Shown here one piece after another: positions 1 to 11,583 of a stretch of 64,000 nt of DNA. The stretch is from assembly GCA_024345305.1 (NCBI GenBank), contig BRON01000012.1:868001-932000 (forward strand), written 5' to 3'. Position 1 is the stretch's first letter. Every line of letters begins with the position of its first letter. The notes under the pieces were generated by a model. That model searched no databases. It worked only from the letters and a program-made list of their open reading frames with translations, and was not told the origin of the DNA. The position numbers and the translations under genes are program-made. The DNA comes from Mrakia gelida. Taxonomy: Eukaryota; Basidiomycota; Tremellomycetes; Cystofilobasidiales; Mrakiaceae.

Positions 1-755
1 AAACATACCCAGCAGTTCCACCGTTTTCCATCCTTGTAGACACCCATATCGAAGCCTTCGAGCTGGAGCTTGTCGACGAGGACGAACTTGGAGAGCTTGA
101 GGAGGTAGGCGATGAGGACGACGCCGAGAGTCGTGTCGATGAGGACGTTGAGGAAGTAGAGGGAGCAAGGGTTTGGAGGGAGGGAGGGAGGGGATTGAGG
201 TCGGGTTGTTGGCATGAAGGAGGTTCGGGAGTCGGCGGAGGTGGAGAGGAGAGGGGTTGAGGAGGGAGCTGGGAAGGTGGAGATGAGGATGCTGGAAGGG
301 AGGGAGAGGGAGAGACGGAGGTGAAGAGAGGAAGGTGAGTCGTTGGAGTTGAGCTCGAATTCATTGGAGAGTTCGAGAGTGTACGAACTTGGAGGCATGG
401 ACTATAGCTTGGCCGAGGAATTGTTTCGAGTTATCGAGGGCCCTGCAGAGGACGAGGAGAAGGAGAAGCGTGAGCTCTCGAACGAAGGAGGGGAGGGGAG
501 GGAGGGAGGGAGGGGATCGAAGAAGGAAGGCAACAACCGACGACTCACCAGATCTTCCAGGGACGTTTAGGATGCTCTAAACTTCGCTTCACCAGAAGAG
601 TAGCTATCACGAGCACTCCCATGAGAGCTGGAGAAGAAGAGCAGGGAAGTGCGAGTCAGTCTGGAGTCGAGCGAGGGAAGGGAGGGAGGGAGGGAAGGAG
701 ACCGGAGCTGACCTTGAACCATCAATCCAACTCCTCCTCTACTCGACAGCAACAT
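1..755 (-). CDS. STIMATE/TMEM110-like multi-pass membrane protein, 3' part outside the window
   Basis: Partial gene running off the left edge. The first coding exon (713-755) encodes a short N-terminus ending GLMVQ. It splices to ALMGVLVIATLLVKR and EHPKRPWKIW, then to ALDNSKQFLGQAIVHASK, then to NPCSLYFLNVLIDTTLGV and a hydrophobic run ending before the edge. The PCSLYFLN(x)LIDTTLGV block and the SKQ..GQ..VHA block are the signature of the STIMATE/TMEM110 family of four-helix ER or vacuolar membrane proteins, linked in animals to store-operated calcium entry at ER-plasma membrane contacts. At least three hydrophobic segments are visible. Function in this fungus is inferred from family only. 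The start ATG is the first in frame after an upstream stop. Confidence 0.72.
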
Positions 756-1358
756 CCCACAGACCAAATCGTATCAGCACCGTCTTCGCGAGCTGCCAAA
801 GAAGCGATCCGAGATAAAAAGAAGCTCACAAGAGCTCGCAGTTGCCGCCTTCTATCGGAACTGCTAACGAGGAGGCAGAGTGGAGGGGAGCGGTGGGCGA
901 GTGCGAAGCTACTGGGAGCCACGGTACCACCGGAGGAGGGACGACGGGCATGACGAAGAGGTAGAGGGGAGAAGCGAAGGTAGTAGAAGAAGAGAGAGGG
1001 CGAAAGAAAGCCGGAAGGAGGGTGAGAATCGTTGGTCGATGTTGGAGGTGTCCGAGCGGAGAGCGAACCGAAGTTGACGTCGGTCGCTGACTCCTCTCGC
1101 CTGTCGTTTAGTTCTCTGAAAAGGGTCGATTCGGTTCTCAGAAGCTGGCTCCAAATACAATAGAAAGTTGCACCTCGAAGCGGTCGAGGCTGAATCGATT
1201 CTCGCAAAGTTTCGAAGAGGTCTTCGAAGGCCAAGGGGAACAAGACGCGTCGAGTCGAGCGAGAGCGTCGACTTTCGCTCGACTCGCAACAGCTCCAAAA
1301 CGGCATACATTTGACGTCAAAGAAGACTGCTGAAAAGATAGCTTGGTTCCAAAGACCG
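756..1358. other. Intergenic, 5' side of the STIMATE-like gene and 3' side of the F-box-like gene
   Basis: About 600 nt with several long open frames on the minus strand but no splice-consistent protein that I recognise. It contains one GACGCGTC palindrome at 1244-1251. Nothing else stands out. Confidence 0.4.
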
Positions 1359-2580
1359 TCACGAACGAGAAGTTTCGTCCGGCGTGTACTTCATCGCCTC
1401 CGCAAGTTGGGCTGTTGGGACAAGCGAAGAGAAGAGAGAGAGAGCAGTAAGCACGACGCTTCCACAGCAGACAGAACGCGGCTCATTCTGGACTTACCGA
1501 GCAGCCTCTTGTGGAGATCGTCGCTCCTAGCCGTAGGACTGTACAACGACACCACGCTCCACTCACCGTCCTCTGCTCTCCTTATCTCGTCCTCTGTCCT
1601 CTCCAACCCCTCCTTGCGAACACGCTCCTCCTCCAAAAGCTGAACCCATAAGGCTTCGCTTCGCTCTCGAGCCCCTTCGAGAGAGCTCTCGGGGCTCAAG
1701 CGAAAGTGACGTCGAACTCCCTCGAGCATCAGAAGAAGGAGGTCGCGTCGAGCATGCTGGTTGATGACGATCGCGAGGGTTGGAGTAAGATGGATTAAGG
1801 CATGGGTATGAAGCCCGTCCAGGAGAGGACCTTCTATTGGAACTGGAGGGACGATTGAGACGATGGCGGCGTAGGATTGGAGGGCAGTGGAGGTGAGAAG
1901 GTCTGGAAAGCGAGAGGAACGGACGAGGGACGTGAGCTGTCCAGCTGCGTTTATTGTTGCCCCATGTGAACTCTACCCCCGTTTATGGACTCACAGGGCT
2001 CGTAGGGTCCTCCCATAAGACTGATAACGCCAGAGAAGCCGCCGGGCCTCAGAAGTCGGATGATTCTGGGAAGAAGGATGGCTCTGAACCCAAGCTCCTC
2101 ACCTTCCTCCTTCTCGTCGTACTTCCATCCGAACTCGACGAGGAGCGACCTTCTTCGGGGTTGAGAGGGAGGGTTCGATAGGGTATCCCAGTCTTTAGCG
2201 ATGGCCTTGGGTCGAGTGAGGAAGGAGAGCCGTCTGACGTTCTTGAGGGAGAGGGAAGAGGAGAGACGGGGGAGGTATCGAATGAGCGGGTCGTCCTCCG
2301 CGAGCGTCTGCAGAGAGAGAAGGAGGATCGATTTCATTTTCTGGAGCGACAGAGAGACTCAAGGGAAGGCCAGGTAGCTCATCATTTTCTGCAATACTCG
2401 AAGGAAGTGCTTCTGGTTGGGGATCTGGACGTGCTCGTTGAGGAGAGGACCGGCGATGGAGAGGGATCCGAGGGATACGAGACACCAAGCGTGGAGGGTC
2501 GAGCGGGAGGATTCGTGGATGATGAGGTTGATGATCTCGACGGGGATGACCTCGGAAAGAGAGAGAGATTCGGATTGCAT
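1359..2580 (-). CDS. F-box-like protein
   Basis: The gene starts MQSESLSLSEVIPVEIINLI, followed by an F-box-like helix set (HAWCLVSLGSLSIAGPLL): a short degenerate F-box of the fungal LPxEILxxI type. Coding runs through KMKSILLLSLQTLAEDD and a segment on FGWKYDE. After a 50-nt intron (1945-1994, GTGAGT donor) it resumes at SGQLTSLVRSSRFPDLL, then VRRHFRLSPESSLEGARE, and ends LAQLAEAMKYTPDETSRS. The first intron has a weak GTATTG donor. F-box proteins are substrate adaptors of SCF ubiquitin ligases; no target can be read from the sequence. The C-terminal half has the helical, weakly conserved look of fungal F-box proteins. I am fairly sure of the gene and less sure of the class. Confidence 0.6.
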
Positions 2581-2828
2581 GCTGAGTGCAAGGAGAGAAG
2601 GTGAAGGGTGTGAGGGAACGAGCGAAATCGCGAGCTGCCGAAAGGTGGACGAGTCCCCTCCTCCTCTTCTGCCTCCGCCCACCAGCTTCGAAGCATCAAG
2701 CTTTTCAACACTTTTTCTCCTTCTTCTCTTCTGTAACACTCAGCTTCTCAAACCAACTACCGCAAGAAACTTCGGCTCGATCTTCTCCCACAGCGATCCC
2801 TGCTTCCCTCCTCCCCTCCCCCTCCACC

Positions 2829-4182
2829 ATGGCTTCCTCCTCCTCCCCTTCGCCCGATCCACCCATCGGGACGCCCTCGGTCTACTACCCTAAGCCTCCC
2901 ACCGATTTTCCCGTGACCCCATCGACATGCCTAGACTTTTCTCTGTTCAAAGGTGCGTCTTTGTCTCCCAGTCTGGTCGTGCGATCGCGGAGGAAGGTCG
3001 ATGTTGAGCTCGAGCTCACAACCGTTCCCCCTCCCTTCTTCTCTGCTTCCTTCTCTTCAGAGGTCATCAAGGACTGGCGCAAGGTAGACGACTCCATCGT
3101 CGGTGAGCTTACCTTCTCTTCATCTACCGCTGTGCTGGCGATGCGACGAGGGAAGCTCAGGAAGACGATGGAAGCTGACGACTCTCCCTTCTCTCCTTCG
3201 CTCTCCACTTCGACCTCTCTCACTCTCCCAGTTCGCATCAATCGCTCTTCGGCTCAGTCTCGGGACGAGCACCGTAGGAATGCCGCCTCCTCGTCTGATG
3301 ATGGGTGCGCTCAGGTCTTCAGGGAGATGACAGGTACGTTCCGTTTCCTCCTCGTTCCTCATTCTCGATCTGAGCTCGAGCTCACGCCCTTGGTCCTTTC
3401 TCCTCGTCGTTAAACAGCTTCCTGGACGAATCGAGCCATTCTGCTTTCCTACTGCAGCGACGTACTCAACAAGGCTATGCCTGCTCCTATCACGCCGGAG
3501 GAGATTCGAGAGGCGACGAGGAAGAAGCCTTCGGAGTACTCTCACCTCTGGGAGGGAGAGATGGAGGCGCCTGACAAGGCTGGCAGGAGGGATGTAGGAC
3601 GTTCAGAGGTTGAGGTTTTGGTGAGTCCAAGCTTTTGGTGGCGACTGGGTCACTTGGAGGTCGAAGACAAGGGTCGCGAGAAGGATGGTGTGGAGGAGGA
3701 GATGGACGGTGCGACGCGAAGGAGGTGGAGAAACGAACGACCGCTAGGCTGACTCCTGGCCTTCTCCCTTTTTGTTCTTGTTCGTTTAGCAACGGAGATA
3801 TGCCACCGAGGGATCTGTCGAGGATATCGTGAGGAAGAGGTCCATGACGGGTGAGTTCTCCTCTTCTCGACGCGTCGTCTCTCTCTCCCCCGCTTTACTT
3901 CCTCTTCCTCCTTCAAATCCCTCCCTCTCTACTTGAACTCCGAGTTATCCTATCCATCTCACTCTCTTTGCTGACTCTTCCCTCCTCTCTTCTTTCTCAT
4001 CCCCATACCTCCCTCTCCTCGTCCCCTCCCTCAAATCACAACCTCTCCCTCGCTCCTCGTTCCTCGCGCCAGCCTTCCGATCTCGCTGCCCCTTCTTCCC
4101 ACCTCCTCCACCGGACACGGACGCTGGAAAATGGTGGGCCAAAGCCTCGTCACCTGCTTCGGAAGCGGCGGTTCACCCTTGA
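2829..4182 (+). CDS. MIX23: MIX23 (CCDC58) family mitochondrial intermembrane-space protein
   Basis: Six exons (2829-2952, 3061-3102, 3232-3333, 3418-3620, 3790-3850, 4073-4182) join in frame to 213 residues. The protein has TCLDFSLFKEVIKDWRKVDD near the N-terminus, a C-x20-C pair (CAQVFREMTASW to LLSYC), a long helix, LQRRYATEGSVEDIVRKR, and a C-terminal FRSRCPFFPPP motif. This order and the Cys spacing match the MIX23/CCDC58 family, small twin-cysteine proteins of the mitochondrial intermembrane space that modulate import of matrix proteins. It is longer than the roughly 140-200 residue relatives because of a linker around residues 120-160. Introns 3 and 6 use GTACGT and GTGAGT donors. A housekeeping gene, with no neighbour relationship evident. 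Confidence 0.82.
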
Positions 4183-4629
4183 AGGAAACGAACTCACAGC
4201 CCGTTGCCGTCGAGGAATCAAAGAAGACGAGACGAGAGAGATGGAAACGCACTCGAGTTGGAGACGGACGAGGGCAGTTTGTTGTTGATTTACGATGATC
4301 ATGGTTCGTAACGCTGTCTCGTCGTCTCGCTCGGGTTCGAGAGAAGCGTAGGGGAAGTGAACGCGAAGAGGCGACGCGAGAAACACGAAACGAACGCAAC
4401 CCAGACGTGTCCTTCCACAACTCTCCTGCTCCTTTCTTCTCGTGACATCCCAGTAGCCTTGGCTCCCCCTCTCCACCACGAGACAGATCTTCGTCGCGCT
4501 GTTTCTTCGCGAAAATCGAGTCGAGACGAGCAACTCCGGCTGAAGGCGGACCCTCCTCCCTCTGAACGGACCGTCTCTTTCACTCGTTCTGGATCTCAGA
4601 TCTCAACCGTCACCACCTCTCTACTCAAC
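4183..4629. other. Intergenic, upstream of the epimerase gene
   Basis: About 450 nt between two plus-strand genes. CT-rich and CGAAACGAACG-rich, with no credible coding exon or RNA gene. It presumably holds the MIX23 3' end and the promoter of the epimerase. Confidence 0.4.
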
Positions 4630-6145
4630 ATGACCATCTCAGACGACGGAAACATCATCACTCTCGAGATCGAGGTACGTCGCACTCGCTCTCTCCAGTT
4701 TGCCTCAGAGAAAAACGAGGCAAAAGCACGGAGCTGACCGGCGTTGAGCTTTCGTTCCTTCTTTCCTTTCCTTGAACAGGGAGCCAGCACTCAGATCTAG
4801 TGAGTTCTCACGCTCGACAAGCGATCTTGGATTGATAGCTGATATCCGTTCGTTTGGTTTACAGCTTTTATGGAGCTCACGTTACGTCTTGGAAGGCTGC
4901 TGGAGAGAAGACGGGAGGCGAGGTGGTTGAGCGGTTCTTCATGAGCAAGAGTGAGTCGAGCCCTCCTGGCACTTCTATCCTTTACTACAAGCGAGCTCAA
5001 GAGACCGGGATGCTGATTTCAATACTGATCTTCCTTCTCGCTGAGCAGAGGCTGTTCTCGACGGATCTGCACCTGTGAGTCCCGTCCGAAGTCGAAGGAG
5101 GACGAGATGGGAAGCCGCGAAGCTCAAGCTTACCTCTTGTCTCTTTCCTCTTTGCCTCAGATCCGAGGAGGAATCCCCATCGCCTTCCCCATCTTTGCGA
5201 CCGACGTCCACTCTGACTACCCTGAGCTTGTGAGTCCTCCATCGCCTCGAACCAAGCAGAAGACGAGCTGACCTTCGACTCGCTCATTCGCAGGGAGGAG
5301 CGCACGGATTTGCTCGAATCAACCGATGGACCATCACCGACAAGGTCGAGACTGCCGACAGCGTTGGAGTTACCCTCAGTGAGTCTCAAAGCTACCCCGC
5401 TGCGACCGATATAAAGGGGCGAGTAAATGACCGAATCGCGTCGAACTCAACTTCAGCCCTCGAGCCCAACGAGCAGATCAAGGCACTCTTCCCTCCCTCC
5501 TTCAAGCTCGACTACATTGTCACTCTCACTAAGCACGCTCTCGACACTGAGCTCAAGATCGCCAACACCAGCACTGAGTCGTTCAGGTTCAACACGGCTC
5601 TTCACACCTGTTCGTTTCCTCTTCACCTGCTGCTTCGCGTCGCGTTTTCGATCCGACCTGACCTCCCTCCATCCCTTCCTTCTTTCTTTCTTACAGACTA
5701 CCTCGTCCCCTCGGCCCCCTCCTCTCTCTTCGAACCCCTTTCTTCCTACACCTACACCAACCGCCTCAACCCCTCCTCTCCCACTGACCTGACCTCAGCC
5801 AACGCCCTCTCCCTCGCGACCGAAACCGCTCGATGCTACCATCTTCCTCCCGTCCTCTACGCCGACCACGACGAAGGAGATAGTGTCGTCCTCAGCAGCG
5901 TCCTTTCGTACGACAAAGCGAAGCCGGTCCACGCTGGGGGAGGAGGGGTCGACATCCAGTTGAGTGGAGGATGGAGGGATTCGGTGTTCTGGAACCCTGG
6001 ACAGAAGACGGGGGATAAGATTGGGGATATGGGAGAGGGGGATTGGGAGAGGTTTGTTTGTTGGGAGCCTGGGGTGATTCAGGATTTGTTGGAGTTGAAG
6101 GCGGGTGGGGAGTGGAAGGGGACGCAGAGGTGTGTTGCGATTTGA
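4630..6145 (+). CDS. Glucose-6-phosphate 1-epimerase (galactose-mutarotase fold)
   Basis: Eight exons (4630-4674, 4780-4799, 4865-4950, 5049-5074, 5161-5229, 5294-5378, 5457-5609, 5697-6145) give 310 residues. It matches the D-hexose-6-phosphate mutarotase family (yeast YMR099C type): YFYGAHVTSWK near the start, IRGGIPIAFPIF, GGAHGFARINRW with the catalytic His, LHTYYLVPS, and FVCWEPGVI with the catalytic Glu. The enzyme interconverts alpha and beta anomers of glucose-6-phosphate in the cytosol. Exons 2 and 4 are only 20 and 26 nt. The gene converges on dUTPase, with 265 nt between the stops. Both catalytic residues are present, so an active enzyme is expected. Confidence 0.88.
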
Positions 6146-6410
6146 GGAGGAGGTTGAGGTTGGGAGCTCTTTCGAGCCGATGAGAGAGTTGATTGAGTGG
6201 GGGGGGGGGTTGACGAATGAGATACTTACGATGATGATCTGCTCGGCTGAGAAAGGTTCCAAGCTGTTTCCCTACGAGAGGACCCAAGAGACAGCTCCAA
6301 AGACCACCTCACCCCGTCTCGTCGCCTCGAGCTCGCGACCCCTCCTTCCTTGCCCTCCCTTCTTTCCCTCGAGCTTCGTAGACAAGACCTCATCTTCTAT
6401 CCCTTCGAAA

Positions 6411-7181
6411 CTAGATAACCTTAGGGACCTCAGCAGCAGCAGCAGCGAACCCTCCCGTCGATCCGAACCCTCCAGCTCCTCGAACGGTGTCGTCCAGCGA
6501 CTGCCAAAACGCAAAGAGGAAAAGGGATCAGCTCTCGCTCGCGTTCCCTTCCCTTCCCCCCCTCCTTTCCCCTCCTCCCACAAACCTCCCACACAGCTCT
6601 CCCGACCTCCAAGCCCAGCAAGCCAACAAAGAAAGTAAAACTTGACTCACCTCCACCTCCTCCACTTCACTCATCTCCACCTTCTCCAAAATCAACTGAG
6701 CGACCCGATCCCCTTGGTTGACCTGGAAATCCACATCCGAATGGTTGAACAGCAACACGAACAGAACTCCCCTGTAGTCCGAATCGACTACCCCTGCGCC
6801 GGTTTGGATGGAGTGTTTGGCTGCTAGACCTGAGCGGGGGGCGACTCGTCCGTACGTTCCGAGGGGGATGGCGAGAGAGAGTTGGGTGTCGATGAGGGCT
6901 TTGCCTCGGGCGGGGATGAGTTTGGATTCGGCGCTGGATGGGAGGGTGGGTGGGGTGGGTGGGTTGGGTTGGATGGGTGGGTTGAGGGTGGGTGGGAGGA
7001 GGATGAGTAAGAAGTTGGGGTGGGAGGGAAAGGGAAGGGCAAGAAGAGAGCGAGCTCACGCGTAAAGATCCAGACCAGCCGAGAAGGGGGATCCTCTCGT
7101 AGGGAGCGTAGCTTTATCCGAGAGACGCTTGATGAGAAGCTTGGAAGGGGCAGCGACGGCGACCGCGGCGGTGGAGGACAT
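6411..7181 (-). CDS. DUT1: dUTP diphosphatase (dUTPase)
   Basis: Three exons (7060-7181, 6651-6933, 6411-6500) give 164 residues. All five trimeric-dUTPase motifs are present in order: [28 protein letters not shown] with the catalytic Asp and Tyr, [11 protein letters not shown], and the C-terminal arm [10 protein letters not shown]. The enzyme hydrolyses dUTP to dUMP and pyrophosphate, keeping uracil out of DNA and feeding thymidylate synthesis. Start chosen at [14 protein letters not shown] because the motif-1 spacing is then normal; an in-frame ATG at 7247 would add 22 residues. The final exon ends in an Ala run ([12 protein letters not shown]). Its promoter region carries two ACGCGT elements and a perfect CACGTG palindrome. 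Confidence 0.93.
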
Positions 7182-7592
7182 CTTTTTGGTAGGAGGAAGG
7201 GAGGAAGGAGGGAGAGGGGAAGGAGATCGTTTGAGGTCGGAGGACATGAACGTTGGGAGTTCAAAAGGAACGCGAAGTCGCGAAACGCGTCAAATGAGGT
7301 GAGGAGGAGAAAAAACACGTGTTTTTCTGGAGGTGAAGATTTTCGAGAAGTAGAAGGTGAGATAAAGGTCAAAGACGCGTCAACGAAGACCAAAGGCAGC
7401 GCGAGGAGAAGAGGAAAATGTTTCTGCCCCTCTCTCTCGCGTTCCTCCTTCCCTCCCTCCCCTCACGTCGAAACGAAGCGTCAACAAAGCACATCAGAAT
7501 CAATCAACGAATCAAGAAAGAACAGAAACCATCAAAGCAAAACGTGAAACATAACAACTCCTCCTCTCACACTCTAATCTATCCCAGCCAGC
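7182..7592. promoter_or_regulatory. Upstream region of dUTPase with MCB-like and E-box elements
   Basis: Contains ACGCGT (MluI cell-cycle box core) at 7285-7290 and 7375-7380, and the 16-bp perfect palindrome AAAAACACGTGTTTTT at 7311-7326 with a CACGTG E-box at its centre. In yeasts dUTPase belongs to the S-phase gene set driven by MBF through ACGCGT. A role for these copies here is inferred, and ACGCGT is frequent throughout this window. The part near 7500 is the 3' flank of the lipase. Confidence 0.45.
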
Positions 7593-10500
7593 TCAAGCAG
7601 CAGTATCGATCAACGTCCCCTCCTGCTGCTGCTGCTGTTGGGCCTCGAACGCCTGCTGCTCCTCCTCCTCGGGGTACTTCGTTCGAGTCGATTCTATATC
7701 CTCCATGATGTCGTAGTAGCACCATTCGACGGCTTCGGCGGCCCAGAAGCTGTGTGAAGAAAAGAGGGGAGGAGGAGGAGGGTCAGCGACGAGCGGGAGG
7801 GAGGAGGGAGGAGGAGGAGGGGTGGGGACGAACAAGTCGCAGTGCTATTTTGGGTTTCGAGGGAAAGGAGGGGAGAGGAGGGAAAGGAAGGGAGGAGAGA
7901 GGAGAAGGAAGTCAGCGAGTAGGAGGGGTGGGAGGAAGAGAGAGAGATAGACGGCGAAACGAACCTCGCTCAGATCCAACTTCTTCACCCTGATGACCTT
8001 CACCTCCGTCTCCTTCTCGGCCAACCGATCCAGCAACGGCTCCGTCAGCACCAGGAAGTCTCGTCCACCCTTTCTAACGCAAATTAACAAGCTCGTCAGC
8101 AAGCGCAAACGCGAGACTCGAGCGAGAGCGAACGAGCCGACTTACGTAGTAAATCGAAAGCGGCGGGAACCTCTCGTCGAACCACTTATCCAACCCCACA
8201 TCGAACAGACACTTCCTCGTAGCGAATCCTCCTTTACCTGCCCACCAAAAGATGGAGGCGGATCTGTGTTCGAAGAGAGCGTTCGAGTCAGCTCGCGAGA
8301 CGAGACGCGACGAGTAGAAGGGATAAGGGGAGAGGGACGAACGAGACGGGCGAAGGAGTGAACCTGAACATCTTTCCTTTCCGACGAAGAAGCCAGTTGG
8401 CGTCTGTCCAGTCGAAGAGGAAGGCGAACATCGTGTAGCCGAGGGAAGCCTGGGTGAGACGAAGAGAGGGACGCGTCAGTTTCGACGTCGAGAATACGAG
8501 GGAAGTTGGGATGGGGGGAACGAGACGAACAAAAGCAGCTTGAGGAGCGAGGTTGTAAGCGATCGTCATGATGGGGATGAAGTCCAGAACACCTGCCAAC
8601 GAACGGAACGCAAGACACGCAGTCAGTTCTCGTTTCGTCTCGTCTCGCCTCACCCCTTCCCTTCCTCGTTCTGCTTCGAAAGAGTGAGTGTCGTTTGAAC
8701 TTACCGAACAGCCTCCTCCAGGTCCTCCATTCCATCCTCCCGAGCACAGTGAACGGGAATCCATGGGTCAAAGGACCAGCGAAAACGGCGGGTGCGAGAG
8801 CGACGAAGCAGGTGAGTTTGGATCCCAGGTCGGGTCGGATTCCCAGCGAAAGGGAGACGAAGGCGGTTCCGTTTCCTTGAGAGTGACCGATGAAGCCGAT
8901 CTGCAAGACGAGAAAGGGGTTGGGGCGTTAGTTTATAGGAGATAAGAGACGGGAAGAGCGGGGGACGCGTCGAACGAGACGAGAGAGAGGGAAAGCGAGC
9001 GAAACGAACCTTCGAGTACCCAGTCTGAGCGATAACGGCGTCTACGAGAGCAGGAAGATCGTACATCGAGAGTTCTCGGATCGTCCAGTCTGGGCGGAAG
9101 AACGGGTGAAAGAAGAAGTCAGTGACGGGCTCGACGCGTCGAACGAAACGCGACAAGAAGAATCAAAACTCACCCCAGAATTTGGGATCCCCTCGATCAT
9201 AAGTCTTATGTCCCATATCGAACACTCCTCTCGTGTTACCCAAGTAGACTTGGTAGCCACTGTAGTCGAAAACGAAAAGAAAACGCGTGCCTCCGTCCGT
9301 CAGTTCTCGTTCGTTCGTTCTCCTCTTCGCTCTCTTCCCCCCCCCTCCTCCCCTCCCTCCCCCCCCCCCCTCCCTCCATTCAAAGATGGCTTCAACACTC
9401 ACCCCTGCTTAGCCAACCAAAACGCCAAACTCCTCTCCTCGCTCGTGATGAAGCTCCCCGAGGACTGGAAGAGGCCGTGCATGATGAGGATGGGGAATCC
9501 ACCTCTTCCGTCGGAGTGGACGGGAGCGTTGGGGACGATGACTTTTTGGAGTCTAGAACGAGGGAAGCGAGGTTGAGGTAGTGGGGGAGAGGAGTCGATG
9601 GAAGGAGGAGGGGGGAGGGCAGAAGGAGGGGAGGAAAGGGAATAAGAAGAGAACGAGGTGACGCGTCAGTTCTTGAAGCCCAACCCTCCCTCCTTTCCCT
9701 CTTCTTCTTGGGATGCTGATCCGTTCGACTCACTTCAAGTAGAACCCATCCTCACTCTCCACCGTCGTCTCCTCCAACTCCAGTCCCGCATTCTGAGCAT
9801 AGTACTTGGGATCGTTGATGATCTTCTCCTTCTTCCATTTCTCCGGCTCGTCCCAGCTGAAGTTCTGTTTCGGGCGAGGGTGGAAGAAGCGAGGGATGGT
9901 GAGGAAGAGGAATTTGTTGAGGAGGGCGAAAAGGACGACGCCGCTGTGGGGGTGGGTGGGTGGAGGAGGGTAGGGGGGAAAGGGGGTCAGCGGTCGGAAC
10001 GGGGATGGGTTACGAGAGGGAGCGAGAGATGGGTTTGGTTTGGTTGGGGAGATGGGAGAGGGTTTGAGAGGGGAGGGGAGTGAGAACTCACCCAAGGAAG
10101 AGAGAGGAGATAGCCATGGATCCAGCTTGAAGGGAGAAGAGGGAGAGTCTAGCTCTTAGGGACCTGTAGAGACCGAAGAGGCCTGACGAGGCTGGAGGGT
10201 ACCGAGGCGAGTTGGAGGGAGGGAAGGTCGGTCGCAACAGCGAGTTGGAAGAGATTTGGGGGGTGGATCTGCACGGCGAGGATGAACATCCAGGGAGTGA
10301 AGCAGTCAGATATCGAGAGAGTTAGCAGGAAGGAAGACAGACGAACGCGATGAAGCGATGGATGTCGACGAAGGGAAGGAGAGGGAGAGTTGAGCTCACG
10401 GTCGTTCGATGAGGATCCTCAACCTCTCCCCTCCATACCCATCCCCTCCATCACTAAGCATGCTCTCACTCCTTCTACTACTAGCCCACCCTCCTTCCTC

Positions 10501-10884
10501 CCCATCCGTCGTGTTGTTCGTATCGACTCTCAAGCCCTCCACTCCTGCAGCTGCTCCTTCGAGATCATCCTCCTCCCCTTGACCCTCCCCCCAAGCTCTC
10601 CCCCTCCCCTTGTAGCCCTTCGACAGAGTCCCCCTCCTCGAAGCAGCCGTGCTAGCAGCTCCACCTGGGGCGACGCCGTTGAGGACGTTGTTGAGAGCTG
10701 AGTTGTCCCTTGTTGGTGAGTTGACGAGAGAGGATTGGGAGCCTTCTGGTGTAACAACGTTCGACCGAGTAGGATCGAGGAGGAGGTCGGAGGAGTGGCG
10801 AGAAAGGAGGGAGGAAGGGTGAAGGGCGTCCAGAGTGGGAGAGGGAGGAGAGTGAGAGAGGAGGGGTTGAGGGAGGACAGGCAT
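7593..10884 (-). CDS. Membrane-anchored alpha/beta-hydrolase lipase (acid lipase / steryl ester hydrolase type)
   Basis: A multi-exon gene. From the start MPVLPQPLLSHSPPS there is a roughly 240-residue Ser/Pro/Gly-rich leader, then a membrane segment (VVLFALLNKFLFLTIPRFF). The AB-hydrolase lipase domain follows: NPKYYAQNAGLELEETTVES, LGNTRGVFDMGHKTYDR, nucleophile elbow IGFIGHSQGNGTAF, and LDFIPIMTIAYNLAPQAAF. Late in the protein come FLVLTEPLLDRLAE and EHCDFFWAAEAVEW with the catalytic His. Closest families are lysosomal acid lipase and the yeast TGL1/YEH1/YEH2 steryl ester hydrolases, which release free sterol and fatty acid from lipid droplets. The His codon sits on an 11-nt microexon (7834-7844). 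The acidic/glutamine-rich C-tail (PEEEEQQAFEAQQQQQQ) is unusual. The sterol ester substrate is inferred from the family. Confidence 0.85.
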
Positions 10885-11583
10885 CGAAGTCGATGAGGGG
10901 AGGGAAGGAAGGTCGAAGGGAGGGAGGGAAGGTGTTGACGCGCGAGGGAGGGGGAAGGAGAGAAGAAGGAGGGGAACGAGGTCCGAGTTGAGCTCGCTTC
11001 AAAAGCTTTGGTTTCACGTCTTCGCTCTGCTTGTGGAGAGGTAGGAAGAAGGAATCGATGTTGGGGAGAAGGGTTTGGGGTTTCGTGGTCGTTGGAAGGA
11101 CGAGAAAAGGTGACGTTCTCAACCGATGGGAGTCGAATCGCGACGACCTGCGTGAGCTCGAGTCGTACGAGAGTCGGAGAGATTCACTTCCTTTGCACGT
11201 TTTGAACAGGCGACAGCAGATTTTTGTAAGTATTTTGCGGTGGTTCCCGGCAGGTGAGCTCGCTTTGATATGAGCTGGCTTTTGCAGCTCGAAAAACCTG
11301 CAGGTTCAAGGCTCGTAAGGCGTGAGAGAAGGGGAGAAGAGGGTTGACAGCCCTTGCACATGTCAACTGTCCGTCTCTTTCTCTCCATCTCAACCAAACA
11401 CTCGCCATCAATTCCGTCTCGTTTCTCGCCCTCTCCTTCGCTTTCTTCCTTGTGCTTAGATATCAACCCCCTCTCTCTCTCGTTGTTCCCTGATGATGTT
11501 TTGACGCATCGCATCGACCTCCGATCTCTCGCCCTCTCCCTCCTCTCCCTCCTGCTTCTCTCTCCCTCGCTCGATCCCACTAC
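10885..11583. other. Intergenic, 5' side of the lipase and 3' side of the helicase
   Basis: About 700 nt between two minus-strand genes. Contains CT-rich plus-strand open frames (around 11354-11600) that overlap the helicase end and do not splice into a recognisable protein. No RNA gene seen. Presumed promoter of the lipase. Confidence 0.35.

Noticed and set aside
1945..1994. Frameshift in the first F-box-like gene
   Set aside because: At first the frames seemed to break near ATGGGGCAAC, but a 50-nt GTGAGT intron joins GGPYEPS to GQLTSLV cleanly.
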